Shown: positions 42,531 through 54,228 of the stretch, piece after piece
Position numbering within the stretch: position 1 is the stretch's first letter
How the letters are laid out: the number at the start of each line of letters is the position of its first letter
Assembly (NCBI GenBank): GCA_021396245.1
Contig: WNYE01000082.1
Location: 62,001 to 126,000, forward strand
Reading direction: 5' to 3'
Source of the DNA: Sporothrix humicola
Taxonomy: Eukaryota > Ascomycota > Sordariomycetes > Ophiostomatales > Ophiostomataceae
Length of the DNA: 64,000 nucleotides
Program-made: the position numbers and the translations under genes
The notes under the pieces: generated by a model
Database searches by the model: none
What the model was told of the DNA's origin: nothing
Seen by the model: the letters and a program-made list of their open reading frames with translations, nothing else

Positions 42531-44154
42531 CTTGCTCAAAGCTGATCGCTTGGAATTGGCGAATTGGGGCTGCCGGCAAGTCGTGTGAGCCGGCAACAGA
42601 GGGTCAATTGGTCGTGGAGAGGACTGCGGAGCAGTTGACTGGTGTTCTGCAACCCAATTGGACCCAGGAGATCCAAGGCAGAGGCGGCGAGACGTCGATG
42701 ACGCTTATCGTACTATCGCGAACCTTTTTCAAGGTTTGTTGTTTTTGTGAGTCGAGGCTGCAAAGCACAAAGGCAAGCAGCAGCGTGGACGAGCTCTAAA
42801 GAATGAACCTTGGAGCTGCAACGGCGAGAGTCGGTATGGCGTGTTTTGCCGAAGGGAACAGAGGGAACGGCGAGGAAGAAAAGAAGAAAGAAAGGTAGAA
42901 GAAAGGAAAAAAGATACAAAAAGAGAAAATGGAAATTGGGAAATTGAAAACGGTGGTATTACAAACTTTTCGAATCCAAAACCCCCAAAACCAGGTAATG
43001 CACAAGTAAAAGAAAAAGCAGAGATCGGATTGCGTCGCTGCCAGAGATATGCGTGGTGTGGTGGACAAGAGACGGCAGAGATGGAAGCAAAAAGAGATGT
43101 TTGGTTACGCTCGTGAGAAACTTTTTTTCGGGTTAACAGAAAAAAATAAGCGATCATGGAGAATGCTGCAGCCGGCAAGAGCGACTGGGCCAGAATGGGT
43201 TAATGGGGTAGCTGCCGCCAATGGGGAGTGCAGGGCGACTATGCGGGAGAGCCGAGGAAACTGGCGGATCTGCCAGCCAGGGAAAGAACGGTGGAATGCT
43301 GCGGATCTTGCTTGGTCTCATTGTTTGCCATCTCGCCATTGTCTCGAGCGCTCCTGCCTCGCCTTTTCGCTCTTTCCAGTGGTGGACCACCTGAGTTCTT
43401 TGGTCCTTCCCGCTAAAAAGGCGTTACCAGTGCCTGTCGTGTGTCTTTCGCGGTGTATTTTGCTCTATTTTTCTGATTAGCATCCCCGCCGGGAGTTCGC
43501 TGGCACTGTTGCTACTGCACTATGCACACCAACGGCCCCACAGAAAAAGGCACATCGAGTTCGTGACCTCAGCGAAAAAAATCCGCGGGCGGACTGGCCA
43601 ATCAGAAGCATCCGTTATGTTGAAGGGCCGCTCCTACCAGTTTTCGGCCGCTGAAAGCCGTGTGTCGCGTCTTGTGCCACCAGTAAGCGCACTAGCCCAA
43701 GTAGGCAAGAAGTAAACAGCCGTGTGCGGACCACAAACAATCAATGACGATACTTTTGACGTCTCCCTTTCAATCGGCACATCTCAACTTTTACGACACA
43801 CGAACATCCCCATCCCACCGCCACACTACCACGATATATCATTACACACGCGAACCAACGAACAGTTTATCAGGCAACATTCTACGACACCTTGCTACGA
43901 GCTTTCTATCTATTTTGGCGACTTGACGATACCCATTTTGGCAACACTGGTTTTTGTACACCTTTTGAGCCCCACGATTTACGACGACATCTCTTTTGCC
44001 GGACTGATACGATTACATCCAATTCAGACGCGTTATACAAGCATCATTTTGAAGGCCATTTTGGACGGGAGACAACCCCTTGGACGGGCGCTTGGCGCGT
44101 TGGGAAGCGCAAACGACTTGATGGACTGAAGCCAGCGCAAACGAAACCGAAACA
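42531..44154. promoter_or_regulatory. Divergent intergenic region: CLU1 leader and promoter of the 1037-residue protein gene
   Basis: The 623 nt next to CLU1 have no ATG on the minus strand and are purine-rich on the plus strand (42840-42950). On the other side, an upstream ATG at 43744 opens a 60-codon frame ending at 43926, about 230 bp before the ATG of the plus-strand gene. It could be a uORF or lie outside the transcript. The open frame starting at 43722 has a GTG and is not called. Confidence 0.45.
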
Positions 44155-47100
44155 ATGGCAAACTCGACATTATTAGACACAAACAATACTGCGGCCCCGC
44201 CAATATACCGGCATGGAAACAGCGATATCCTTCCCGCATGGTCGCAGCGCGAGGCCGCGGCCGCCGAGCAGCCGTGGACGGCGACGCGATGCCACCGACA
44301 ACTCCGGCCTTTGTTGACGCATCTGATGGCTCTTCGGCGAGAAAAGGCACGAGCAGCATTGAAGCAGAGTAATGAGCAGCCGCGACAGAATGTGAGCCCG
44401 AACAAACGGTCAACGGCCGACGACGGCCTAGCGAGCCGGAAACGAGTCCGATACACATACTCTTTGAAAGGCACCGGGCGGAGGCGACAAGAAAGGGTAG
44501 AAACAGCGACGGGGCTTGGTGATGGAATGGCCCACGGCGAGAAAGCCACCCGGAAGAAGGTCGCGCCGCTCAAGCAGCAGGCAACGCGCACATTCTGTCC
44601 GGGCGAGGTTGTAGTAGCCACGCCAGTCTTGAGTCGAGCACGGAAACACCGCCAAGCATGGTCTCTGCCATCGTCGCCAATCATGCACTGCACGTCGGCC
44701 GCGACGGCAGATTCTGGCGAAGGACCCTCCGTCGCAACAACCAACGATGCGGACACATCGCTCCCCAGATCCAAAAACCCGGCCTTCAAGTACCGCGGCT
44801 ACTATCAGAGCTCAATTCGGGCCGGGGTAAGCAGCAGTGCCAGTCCATCGATTGACGGCGACTGGGCTGCTGTGGCCAAAGCAACACCGCCCGAGTACCA
44901 TCATCTCTACGAGTCTATATTCCGTGCTGTCGACACACTCCTACGGGCAACAATAAGCACTCTCGAGCCGACGCGCAAATCCAATTCGCTTCTCGCCATG
45001 TGCCTCCGCAAAGTGCCACAGTACATTGCGGTCTGTGAAAAGGAGGAACGCGAAGAGGCCGAGAAAGAGGGAACTATGCAGCTTCCCTCGTCAAGTGTGT
45101 CACTTGATATCTACAGTGACCTGGAGTCTCTTGGTGGCGACAGCAGTGGCTGGAAGCATCTGCGAGTCGTTGTTCGGGAGCATTGCATCGATATCCTCAA
45201 GTCTGCCTGTACAGAGGGGCTCCTACACGACACGTTTATTCGACTGCTTGTACGGCTATGCACTCACTTAAAGGCATATGACGAGGCTGAGATCCTGATC
45301 GGTGCTCTCTTTGACAGCCATATCTCTGTCTTGCCCAAGGGCCAGCATCTATTCGATAAGCCTCATGAGGCACAGGTGAACCTCTCTGGATCGGCTGGCC
45401 CACTGGCATCCCTTGGAATGATGCTGCAATATGCCGATGAGACAGGCCGGACATCCAGCACCCTCCGACAGATCGCAGAGTTTCTCAACAGCGGGCATCT
45501 TCCCGCCTCATGGCTTTCTACGCAGGCGTTTGTGAGCTTGTGGCACCGCGTTGTCCGTGTTTTGTCCAGCAGAGGATCACCCGTCTGTGAAGAAAGCATC
45601 CTTATCGAGTTTGTGGCCACAGCGATAGCAAAACTTGCGCAATCCCGGCCTGACGACGACATATACGATTCGCAGCCGAGGGCAAACACACGAACGACAT
45701 CCAGCAATACCACTACAACTAGCTCTCTTACATCATCTTCATCATACCATACAATTATCAGTATCATAGGAAGCATATGTGCTGTTGGTATTCTCCAGAA
45801 GGAAGCCGCAGAAGAAGAGACAAGAAGTTCCGGTCCTTCTTCCGAGCCAGCAGTCGTCAAGCGCTGCATGACGATCGTCCAACATGCATTATCCGAAATA
45901 GTACGCAAGATCAAGGTCCGGAAGGGGCAGCACAAGACTGACACTGCTGCACATTGTTATCCAAGACAGTATCTCTTGATGTTAGCCTTATGTCTCGTAC
46001 GGTCGAAGACGCCAATGGATACAGAGGACCAGGGCACTTCTGATGAGATGGCACTCCGGCAGTTCATTGAGTCAGCCACCTCCGCACAAAGAAGCCAGTT
46101 ATACGACGCAAGTATCGCCATGGTCACGTCTGTCGCCGAAAACTGCGGCCGCGGATCTGATTCGCTTGGAGCGGGCGTCCCGGCTGCTCGGGCTTATTTG
46201 CTCGAGTTGAGCACACATGCTGCCAGTTATCTGGCCAATATGGCCGAAAACGGCACCAACGGCAGCTTGGCCAGTCGACTGCAAGCGGATGCAGCCTTCC
46301 TTCTTGCCAGCCGCAGCAACGACCTTCGCGATCTAGCGTTTGCCGAAAGCCTGAGCAAGAACTCTGTCCAAAATGACAGACATCCTTCGCATCCCAGAGA
46401 CTTACCAGCATCGGCACCAACGGGAGCAGCAATTCCATCAGGTCCCAAAATGTCTGCGGCGCCTGCTACTGCCCTCTTTGACGGCTACCGGTGGGAGGAA
46501 GGCATCAGCGAATGGGTAGTCTCGACTCCTAGGATCCCCAGAGGACCATCGACTTGTTCAACGCCAAAGCCAAAGCCAAGGCAATCATCGCCGAGGCCAG
46601 CCAGAAAGAGCGAGCTAGTCGTCCTCATTGATAGCATGCCCCCCGCAGAGCTGGCAGGGGAAAATACTAAGAGAACCACCACTTCTGGACGTCTGTCTCT
46701 GCCGACGTATTTCCCACCGCCTTCTCCATCCCCACCATCCGGGAACAAGTCGGACCTGGAGGACAGCGACAGCAACATCGACAGCGATAGCAGTAACGAA
46801 AACAACGAAAGCAATGGTATCGACACGCCCTCGACACCACGGACGCCCGCTAGTCAGTCTGACGTTTCGTCCTGTCCGCGCCCCAAACGATCACGGCGCT
46901 TGGGGGCTGTCTCTTCTGTTTCTGTTCCTGCCTCTTCTTCTGTGTGGCATCCCCAGCCCCGGCTGCGGACAACTCAGAGTCTTTTGAATCTCGTTTCGGA
47001 CAATGAGAACGACGGAGAATACCAAGAAGACGAGGGCAGCGAAGGCGATGATATCGGAAACCACCTTCACTCTAGAGATGAGACATCACGTCTGCCATTC

Positions 47101-47268
47101 TCCGGTCTGGCCAACAACGCAAGAAACGAAAGGACGAAGAGGGGCAGTCTCGACAAGTCGATCAAGACCTCACTCAAGGGCAAGATGGTGGCAGCGCGCC
47201 GTACCAGCTACCAACTCGTTGGCGGAGACGCAGACGTGACCTCGAGCGACGACGAGCTGTGTCTGTGA
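44155..47268 (+). CDS. Uncharacterised 1037-residue protein, partly disordered, probably nuclear
   Basis: Not recognised. Single-exon gene. Residues 1-220 are low complexity and basic, with several Lys/Arg clusters (for example SRKRVRY near 95, and RKKV near 128). About 235-680 looks folded and helical, Leu-rich, with helix-loop-helix units such as LYESIFRAVDTLLRATI and TFIRLLVRLCTHLKAYDEAEIL. It is interrupted by Ser/Thr runs near 510-530. Residues 770-1037 are disordered, Pro/Ser-rich, with an acidic Asp/Asn/Ser block near 865-890, a PKRSRR-type basic cluster and an ending with SSDDELCL. This suggests a helical-repeat scaffold in the nucleus, but no function can be named. The start has a good context (AACAATGG) and the frame is uninterrupted for 3.1 kb, so the gene itself is secure. 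Codon pattern is similar to the neighbours, though slightly less GC-rich at third positions. Confidence 0.8.
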   Translation: MANSTLLDTNNTAAPPIYRHGNSDILPAWSQREAAAAEQPWTATRCHRQLRPLLTHLMALRREKARAALKQSNEQPRQNVSPNKRSTADDGLASRKRVRYTYSLKGTGRRRQERVETATGLGDGMAHGEKATRKKVAPLKQQATRTFCPGEVVVATPVLSRARKHRQAWSLPSSPIMHCTSAATADSGEGPSVATTNDADTSLPRSKNPAFKYRGYYQSSIRAGVSSSASPSIDGDWAAVAKATPPEYHHLYESIFRAVDTLLRATISTLEPTRKSNSLLAMCLRKVPQYIAVCEKEEREEAEKEGTMQLPSSSVSLDIYSDLESLGGDSSGWKHLRVVVREHCIDILKSACTEGLLHDTFIRLLVRLCTHLKAYDEAEILIGALFDSHISVLPKGQHLFDKPHEAQVNLSGSAGPLASLGMMLQYADETGRTSSTLRQIAEFLNSGHLPASWLSTQAFVSLWHRVVRVLSSRGSPVCEESILIEFVATAIAKLAQSRPDDDIYDSQPRANTRTTSSNTTTTSSLTSSSSYHTIISIIGSICAVGILQKEAAEEETRSSGPSSEPAVVKRCMTIVQHALSEIVRKIKVRKGQHKTDTAAHCYPRQYLLMLALCLVRSKTPMDTEDQGTSDEMALRQFIESATSAQRSQLYDASIAMVTSVAENCGRGSDSLGAGVPAARAYLLELSTHAASYLANMAENGTNGSLASRLQADAAFLLASRSNDLRDLAFAESLSKNSVQNDRHPSHPRDLPASAPTGAAIPSGPKMSAAPATALFDGYRWEEGISEWVVSTPRIPRGPSTCSTPKPKPRQSSPRPARKSELVVLIDSMPPAELAGENTKRTTTSGRLSLPTYFPPPSPSPPSGNKSDLEDSDSNIDSDSSNENNESNGIDTPSTPRTPASQSDVSSCPRPKRSRRLGAVSSVSVPASSSVWHPQPRLRTTQSLLNLVSDNENDGEYQEDEGSEGDDIGNHLHSRDETSRLPFSGLANNARNERTKRGSLDKSIKTSLKGKMVAARRTSYQLVGGDADVTSSDDELCL

Positions 47269-50200
47269 CCTATGAGGCGGTGCCTTTTTGTTTTTGGATT
47301 TGTTTTGTGTGTGGCTTTTGATACACTTTCTTGTCATGATACTCTTGATACCTGTTCTTGGCTTTGGGTCTAGCTTGGTCTGTCTATTTTTGACATTGAC
47401 ATATTTTCTCGAGCTCTTCTTTTGGAAACATTTTGGTAGTTTGAAAATGGACTTTTGTGATACCCACGTTTTGAAGCAGACCACTTTGATGTTTTTTTTA
47501 TTCTCGATTCTTATTTTATCATATATTGTTTCTCCCAATAATTTTGCATTCACACCCCTTTTCACTTGAAAACATCAACAACCGTTAGCTCTGTTTCGAC
47601 CGGCTTTAGCCGTGACACAACAAGAAAAGAAGAAACGCGACAGGCAGCAGACAACAAGGAGGGGAGTCCTTTGCCACACTTCTTTTCTTCTTCTGCGAGA
47701 GAAGGAAAGACACAATCAGAAAAGAAAGAAGAAAAATCGGAGGGAATCAGGCCCCTGCCCTTCTCGGAACAGGGTTCGGAGGCCGATCATCTCTGGGCAT
47801 GAACAAGAACGCAGTCGAGAAGAAAAGCCTTGATCGAGGTGACAGCGAGTTGTATCAGGTGAGTGGGGACTGCTTGTCGATTATATACGCATGTATGCCG
47901 TTTCCAGGCTTTTTTTCTTCATTGCTGGCCTATGATATTTCGAGAGTTATCGTCTCTTTGTCATCCCTTGAAAAGATACAAGATACAAGTGATTGAATAC
48001 ACGTTGGACTTATCTCGACTTTTGACGGCTCAAGTTGCCGTCGTCGTGGAGTCGCATGTTTCAAACGTGGCCTCCATCCCGGTCAAGTTGAAATTGGGCG
48101 CCATTTCTGTGTGCATGTCCTCTCATACACTGTAATAACGTAAGGCATCTTTGTTCAAATTGTTACTTTTTCGCTTGTGGTGTCGCCTAAAGTTTCCCGT
48201 GTCCTACCACCTCATGCCTGTCGACACATCCATCTTTTTTTCGTGTTTACATCATGGCCTTTTTATAAGGTGTGATGCAGTACAGTGTGATTTTGTGGCT
48301 TGAGATCCTGGTGCAGGGTATATGCAGAAATCTAGAATGACGAAAAGAACAATCTCGATAATCCGGCTCGCTCGCCTAACTGACCTCCTTTTGCTCGTTG
48401 TGGGAGGAATGTCCGCGCCGAGGTATGGGGTTCGTGTCTGGACTTGTCTTGGTTTCTGTTCAGCCAAAACTACGTCCCCTCCGAGCCCCGACCAGAGCCA
48501 GGAAAAGAGAAGAAGAGAGAAAAGAAAAAGACAGAAAAATAAAGGACGAGTAAAGAGAAAAAGGCAATTTACAGGCCCATGGTTCGTTGGGTTTTTTTGT
48601 GTTTTAAAAAGAAAGGAAAAACAGAGATGAAAACCGAGACATGTTCGGAAGCGGTGCCCGGCTGGATGGCTACACAAAGCCCGAAAAGTGATATTGAGTT
48701 CACGGCAGTCCTCAATCTGACACAGTAGTACTTTGCAGCTGAGTGAGAGGGTACGATAATAAAAGCCGGCTTGTTTTTGTAAAGACTCGATGCAGAATTT
48801 AGAAGCTCTCCAAATTGAGAGAGCATTTGATATGGTGTCAGACCACCTGTTCGTGAGAATCTATCAGATTGATTGCCCCGAAAGGTGGACGGAAGGTGGC
48901 GTCTCAAAGTCAAGACATCTTCTGTCCAGAAACGCACACCTATCTCGTTCTTGGTTCCACTCATTCTCATTTCAAACTGCATGCTCTCTGATATCAAGCC
49001 GCACTGCATGCATCATATCATAGGAATTGTGTATGCACATCCTGCATCGACAATCCGTCCTCTGTGCGGCCCGAAGCGACTATGCACCTACTTTACATGC
49101 GCATGAGAATAAGAATGAGATTGCACATAGTAAAAAAGCACGGCTGTGGTGACACTGAGTGAGCTTACAAAAGTAAGAATAATCAAGCTTTGAACATGCT
49201 CACTTTAATTTAGATTTACTTCTACAGACCAAGAACTCAGTTGTTGTCTTTTATTTTCAATGGAGTTTAAGAGAACAAATTATCGATAGTTAAGTATGGT
49301 TCTGTTTAGCACTGTTTATTTTCTCGTTTTATTTAATTTTTTTGTTTAATTTTTTTATTCATCGATTTTTCCTTTCATTTTTTTTGTTCCTAAAACAAGT
49401 TAAATAACAACCAGATGCAAATATACACACGACAGTAAAAGAACTCACTCATATTTCAAACAATCAAGATCGACAGCTCGCGTTACAGACCATTCCTCCC
49501 AATCCTATCTTTCCTTTCGTCTCTTTTTTCAGCAGATGTTACGGATCACACGGCACAAAGGTGCTGGCAGAGAGAAGATAGACGGCGATGAGACTGGATT
49601 TCCAGGAAAGGATACGGCGGCATGAGTGAATATACCACATCAGGGCCAGCAAGCAGACAATGGCCGGATAGCTTGCCGGCCACTGTGATCATATGAATCT
49701 GTCCTCGGTCGATATTGTTGAGATGTGGATGAACGAGGGACGAAGATAAGAAAAGACCGAAATGGGAAACACCAACTGCAAGAATAGCACCTCACCAGTG
49801 TCTGAGACGCGCAGTTGGCGTGATATGGTATCTTTGTTCTGTCTGGAGACAACCCGCAATATCGCAGAGTTCTGTCTTGCACCTTGCTTCTGACCAAGAT
49901 CGAGATCGAATGGAAATAACAACGAGACACACTTGCTTTCATTTTCGTCACGTCTCTCTTCTTTTTCTTCCTTTTCGTCTTTTCTGCTGTCGTCACTGTT
50001 TTGATTTAAAGTTTGCATTTGCAGTATTCAAAACGAGTTTTGTCTCGATATTTTTATCACATGTAGGCTGTCGTAGGCTTTGTCAATTTTGGTGACCAAA
50101 ACTCACCTTTCCCACGGCCACTATCAAACGTCAAACGTGGATGTCTTGGCGGTTTTCTCAGCCACAGACAGGTGTCTGGGTGTCGTGGGTGTCGTCTTTT

Positions 50201-52545
50201 CTTTTCTTTTTCTGTCTCATCCTCGCTTTCTGTTTGCTCAACTCAACGCCTCAGTCATTCAATGTCTTGCTGTCGTCGTCGTCGTTGTCGTCTGCTCTTT
50301 TTTGTATGGTTTCAGCAGTGTCACGGTACCCATGCAGACTGACGACAGCAGTGCCGCACGTTTTCTCTTGGCATTGACACACTGCGTGGACGGCCTTTTT
50401 GCCTGGTCTTGTCCCTCTACTGCAGGGTGGTATTCGCATCCTGCGAAATCTGTGAAAAAAGAGAAAAAAAGAGAAAAGAGCTGGAAGGGAACGCCGTTTG
50501 ATAAGACTGGCTCAACTGGGAATGCACTCTTTTTCTAGAACATGGGCTCTTCCCCCCCCAGCAAACCACATGCTGCAACGCCTCAAAAGCATCGTATCTC
50601 GAACGTGGGCAGCGTGGCTTACGCACACATTTGTCCTCGATCTGTTCCAGCCCCCGCCTCTTGGTATTTTTGCAAATTCATGCATCAGGCGAACTCTGTG
50701 GTCGGTGTCGAGGCGGTGTTTTTTGCTCTTTCTTGGTATCTTGTGTGTCTCTCTCTCTGTCTCTCTTCCCATCCTCATGTTTGCGTGTCTGCGTGTTTTC
50801 GTCCTATTTCCCTGTCCTCGTTTTGTGCAGCGGCACTCCTTGTCCCTTGCCGCTGTTTGATGGCCTCCGATTCGTAATTCTGCTCATCGACCCGCCAATT
50901 CAGCCGGAGATGCCCTGGTTCACATTGTTAACATGATCTCCCTTTCCGACGAGGGTCCGTGGTTGCAAAGCCATTTGTCAGGGCGTGGCAGCGAGGAAAG
51001 GGACGCCGAAGAAAATTGAGGCAAACAAGGGCGGCAAATGGTTTAAACTGAAAAGCAGCAAACAAGCCATAGCGGCACTTCGTTTGCATAGCGAGCATTG
51101 TTGAGCATGCGTCGTAATACTGCGACGGCCTCTGTTCACGCATTGTCGCCACGCCACAGTATTGCTGTATGCGATTCTCTTGTCTTTTTCAATGCCTTTT
51201 GTTCTTGTTGTCGCATGCCGCTCTGCCCTTGTCACCAAGTTCATTTTTACTTGAAATTTGACGCCCGTGCTCTGAGTTTTTCGTTGTGATTCCAGTTGCA
51301 TTCGGCCCTTGTGCGTGGTCTGCGAGCCCACTTGCTGGGGTCTTTCGCGATGGCCTTCCACGCCGTCGTCTCGTCTGACCCGACCTGGCCTGACAAGCGA
51401 CCAGCCGGAGATTTTCGAAGGGACTGAGGCCTGAGGCCTGAGGGTAAGATATGACAAAAGTACATCGTACGAACAGACCTGGCTGATGGATTCGATATGT
51501 GAGCACGAAATACGACGTGCTGGTTATGTGACGCTGGTTTGCTCGCGGGGAAGAGCGCCCGGTGACGGGGCAAACTGGCAGGCATCGAGGCGTCGTGGAA
51601 AATCCGATCCAATGGGAGGCTCGGATGAGTGAGCAAGTGTCGAGAAAAAGAGAGAACAGAAGGGTAAGACAGGGAGAGAGCCAGTCAATCGTGCGAATGT
51701 GAACCTGTGCTTTGGGTGGCGATCAACCCACCTGGGTCTTCGTGGAAGCTCACCCCTTTCTTCACACAAACTATTATATCTTGCCCTCTCAAGTCTCGAA
51801 AAAACAACCGACAGGTTTTGCCAGGGAGGCATGCACTGACATACGAGGAAGCATGCAGTGAAAGGGAGTCGTCCACCACCAGTCGAGAAAACGAGAAAAC
51901 GAGAGAGCCAACCAGGCCAAAATGCAGGGCAAGGTCGGCGGTTCTCTTGGCAAGCTGCAAGGGACAGGCCTTTGATTCGCCGGTTGCCTTTGGCTGTTTC
52001 CCTTTGTTTCACGTTTGGAAGTCGCCGTGAGCCAATCAGTTGTGTGGAGTGCCTGCCGTCTTACACCACGACCAGGGGAAATCTGCAAGTCTGCGCGCGC
52101 CGTCCGCTGGCTGGTTGGATCTTAGCCGTGGATCGTGTGGGGTGGGAGGCGATTTTTAGCAGCACTTTGACCTCGCAGAGGCAAGCCAGACGGGCCTCGA
52201 GCCGCTGCAAAAAATCCCAGCTCGCCCCTTTTCCACTGCTGCTCTCGACTAGCATTCCAGCATTCCAGCGGCATCCAGCAGCCAACCGCTCTCTGGCATC
52301 CTTGATCGCCCAGGAACAGAGGCACGCCAGCCCGTCCTCCAGCACATGCACCGTCCTTTTTTGCACCTGACTTGTGCCTCGACTAGGACTAGTGCGTTTC
52401 AAAGACCCGACATGCCTGTCGTTTGATCTTGGCCGTCTTGATATGTTTGTGGCTGTTGATGGTGCAAAGAAAGATACTTTTTCTCGTTTGTGTTGATGCA
52501 GCACAAAAAGATATCTGATGGCATACGTAAGTCAGCGACGACGTG

Positions 52546-52585
<40 letters not shown>

Positions 52586-54228
52586 GCTTCTCAGAGGCGC
52601 GTCCCTGAGCGCTTCTGTCATCTGTGACAAGGGGCTGCTGGTTAAAAGAGAAAGAGCGTTTCGATGTTTATTTACACGCTGTCGCGGCATATCGAAGCGC
52701 TCGAGCGTGCGGCAAGTCGTTGATACCGGCAATTCGACGGTATTGAAAAAAACTGTTCAAAGAGTTAGACTTGTGCATTTTGATATCACCATTGTGTGCA
52801 AAGAACGAGTTTTTCGTTTCGTTAGCCAAGACGACTTTGCATACGGAGTACTTGGCCGCCCCAAGCCAGGGGTCGGCTGGTGTTGGGTCTTGTGTGGAAC
52901 CCTTCCCCCCTGCGGCGGATCGCCGAGAAGAACACAGACATCTTGATGGTGAGGGAGTAAAAAAGCAAAGAAGTCGGTAAAGAGGCAGAGAGGCAGCCAC
53001 AAAGCCACAGGGGGGCCCGCAGAGAACCATCGAACACAAGACAAACCGCTGCCCAGATCGTCAGCTAGAATACGACGTAGACGCCGGGACAAGATAGCAG
53101 AATTGCAGAAGAGTAAAAGACACGCCCCTCTGGATGTGTAAGTTAGGTGACGAATCTGAACGAGGCTGGGATAGGAGAGAAACCGTTAACAAACGCATTG
53201 TTGGAATACATCCCCCCAAATAGACCGAACAAATATGCACAAAGACAAAAAAAGAACAGAAAACAATGCCGCCACACTTACATGAAAGATACAAACAAAC
53301 AAAGCCACTTTGTCCATGCTTTTGGCGTACAATGGGCAGGGCAGAACAATGAAACAATGACGCCGCTGCCGACGAGTGTTTGTCGTGTTTTTGTCGTGTG
53401 TTGCACTGCCGAGCGTCAACAAGGCGGGGGGAGAGAACCAAAGGTAATCTATCGAACACCGCCAGCACAGATCTCGAGATTGAACAGACGCTGGGCATTT
53501 CTGGGCAAACTGGCCAGCTGAACATCACCACATTGCCTCCATTTGTCTCTTCCAAAGACATGCTAGGTCTAGATCCTGGCCGGAATCCTAGACTGGTCGA
53601 GGCAATATGGGCAAAACGCTCGGTGGTTCAGCCAATTTGCGGGTGAGTGCAGTACCAGAAACTCTATTTCGTACAAAGTGGTGCACTTCATTTCGAGAGA
53701 GAGGGAGTGAGAGAGAGAGAGGTCTCGTATCTGCGATCTTGCTTGTTGCACACTGTTCTGGGTTTTGCTGAGTACCTGTGGTGCACCGGCGTTGCTGCAT
53801 GCTGTTTTCCTTGTTTTCTGCTTTGGTCGTGTTTGTGTTTTCGTGTGTTTGTGGCGCCACTCTATTTCGTGCAAGGAGCACAAGATAGAGGGAAAGGGGA
53901 TGAGGAGAGATTCGTCCGGCGAACACGCAGTTGCTCGAAACAGAGAAACACAGGATTGCGCCTTCCCTTGTGCTGTGCCTGCCCCGAACGATCCCTGTGC
54001 CTGTGCCTGTCCTGGTCTGTTTGTTTGCTTTTTGCTCAGAACGGTCACAGAACACACGAAAGGCACTGATCTGGAAGCCACGACTGGCATACGTCTGTGG
54101 GGTTTCACCAGGGTTGACGTACCTGCACAAATTCGTGTATGTATGTAAATGTATGCAGCCGGGGTGGCGTTAGGGGGAGGAAAGAGGGGAGGGGTGTGGG
54201 TGGAAAAGCGTACGCATCGTCAAAAATG
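47269..54228. other. 7-kb region without a recognisable gene
   Basis: The longest gene-free stretch in the window. Open frames are below 195 codons, occur on both strands, and have no domain, signal peptide or plausible splicing into a known protein. Contents: AT-rich 3' flank (47.27-47.57 kb), an AT-rich patch (49.2-49.45 kb), a T35 tract at 52550-52584, and one exact TACGGAGTAC copy at 52842-52851. No RNA gene signature (tRNA boxes, U snRNA or 5S words) was seen. It may be a large promoter domain or contain a noncoding transcript. Confidence 0.5.
52550..52584. repeat. T35 homopolymer tract
   Basis: Thirty-five consecutive T residues on the plus strand, within the large gene-free region. 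Exact length is prone to sequencing error. It could be a nucleosome-excluding tract or the tail of an old retroposed sequence; no flanking element supports either. Confidence 0.9.

Noticed and set aside
43722..44129. 135-codon frame just before the 1037-residue protein
   Set aside because: It starts with GTG. Only a shorter ATG frame (43744-43926) is possible, and that may be a uORF or noise; no domain is seen.
53588..54130. Minus-strand 180-codon frame and the overlapping 179-codon frame
   Set aside because: The two overlap in different frames with no domain, similar to random frames across this gene-free region.
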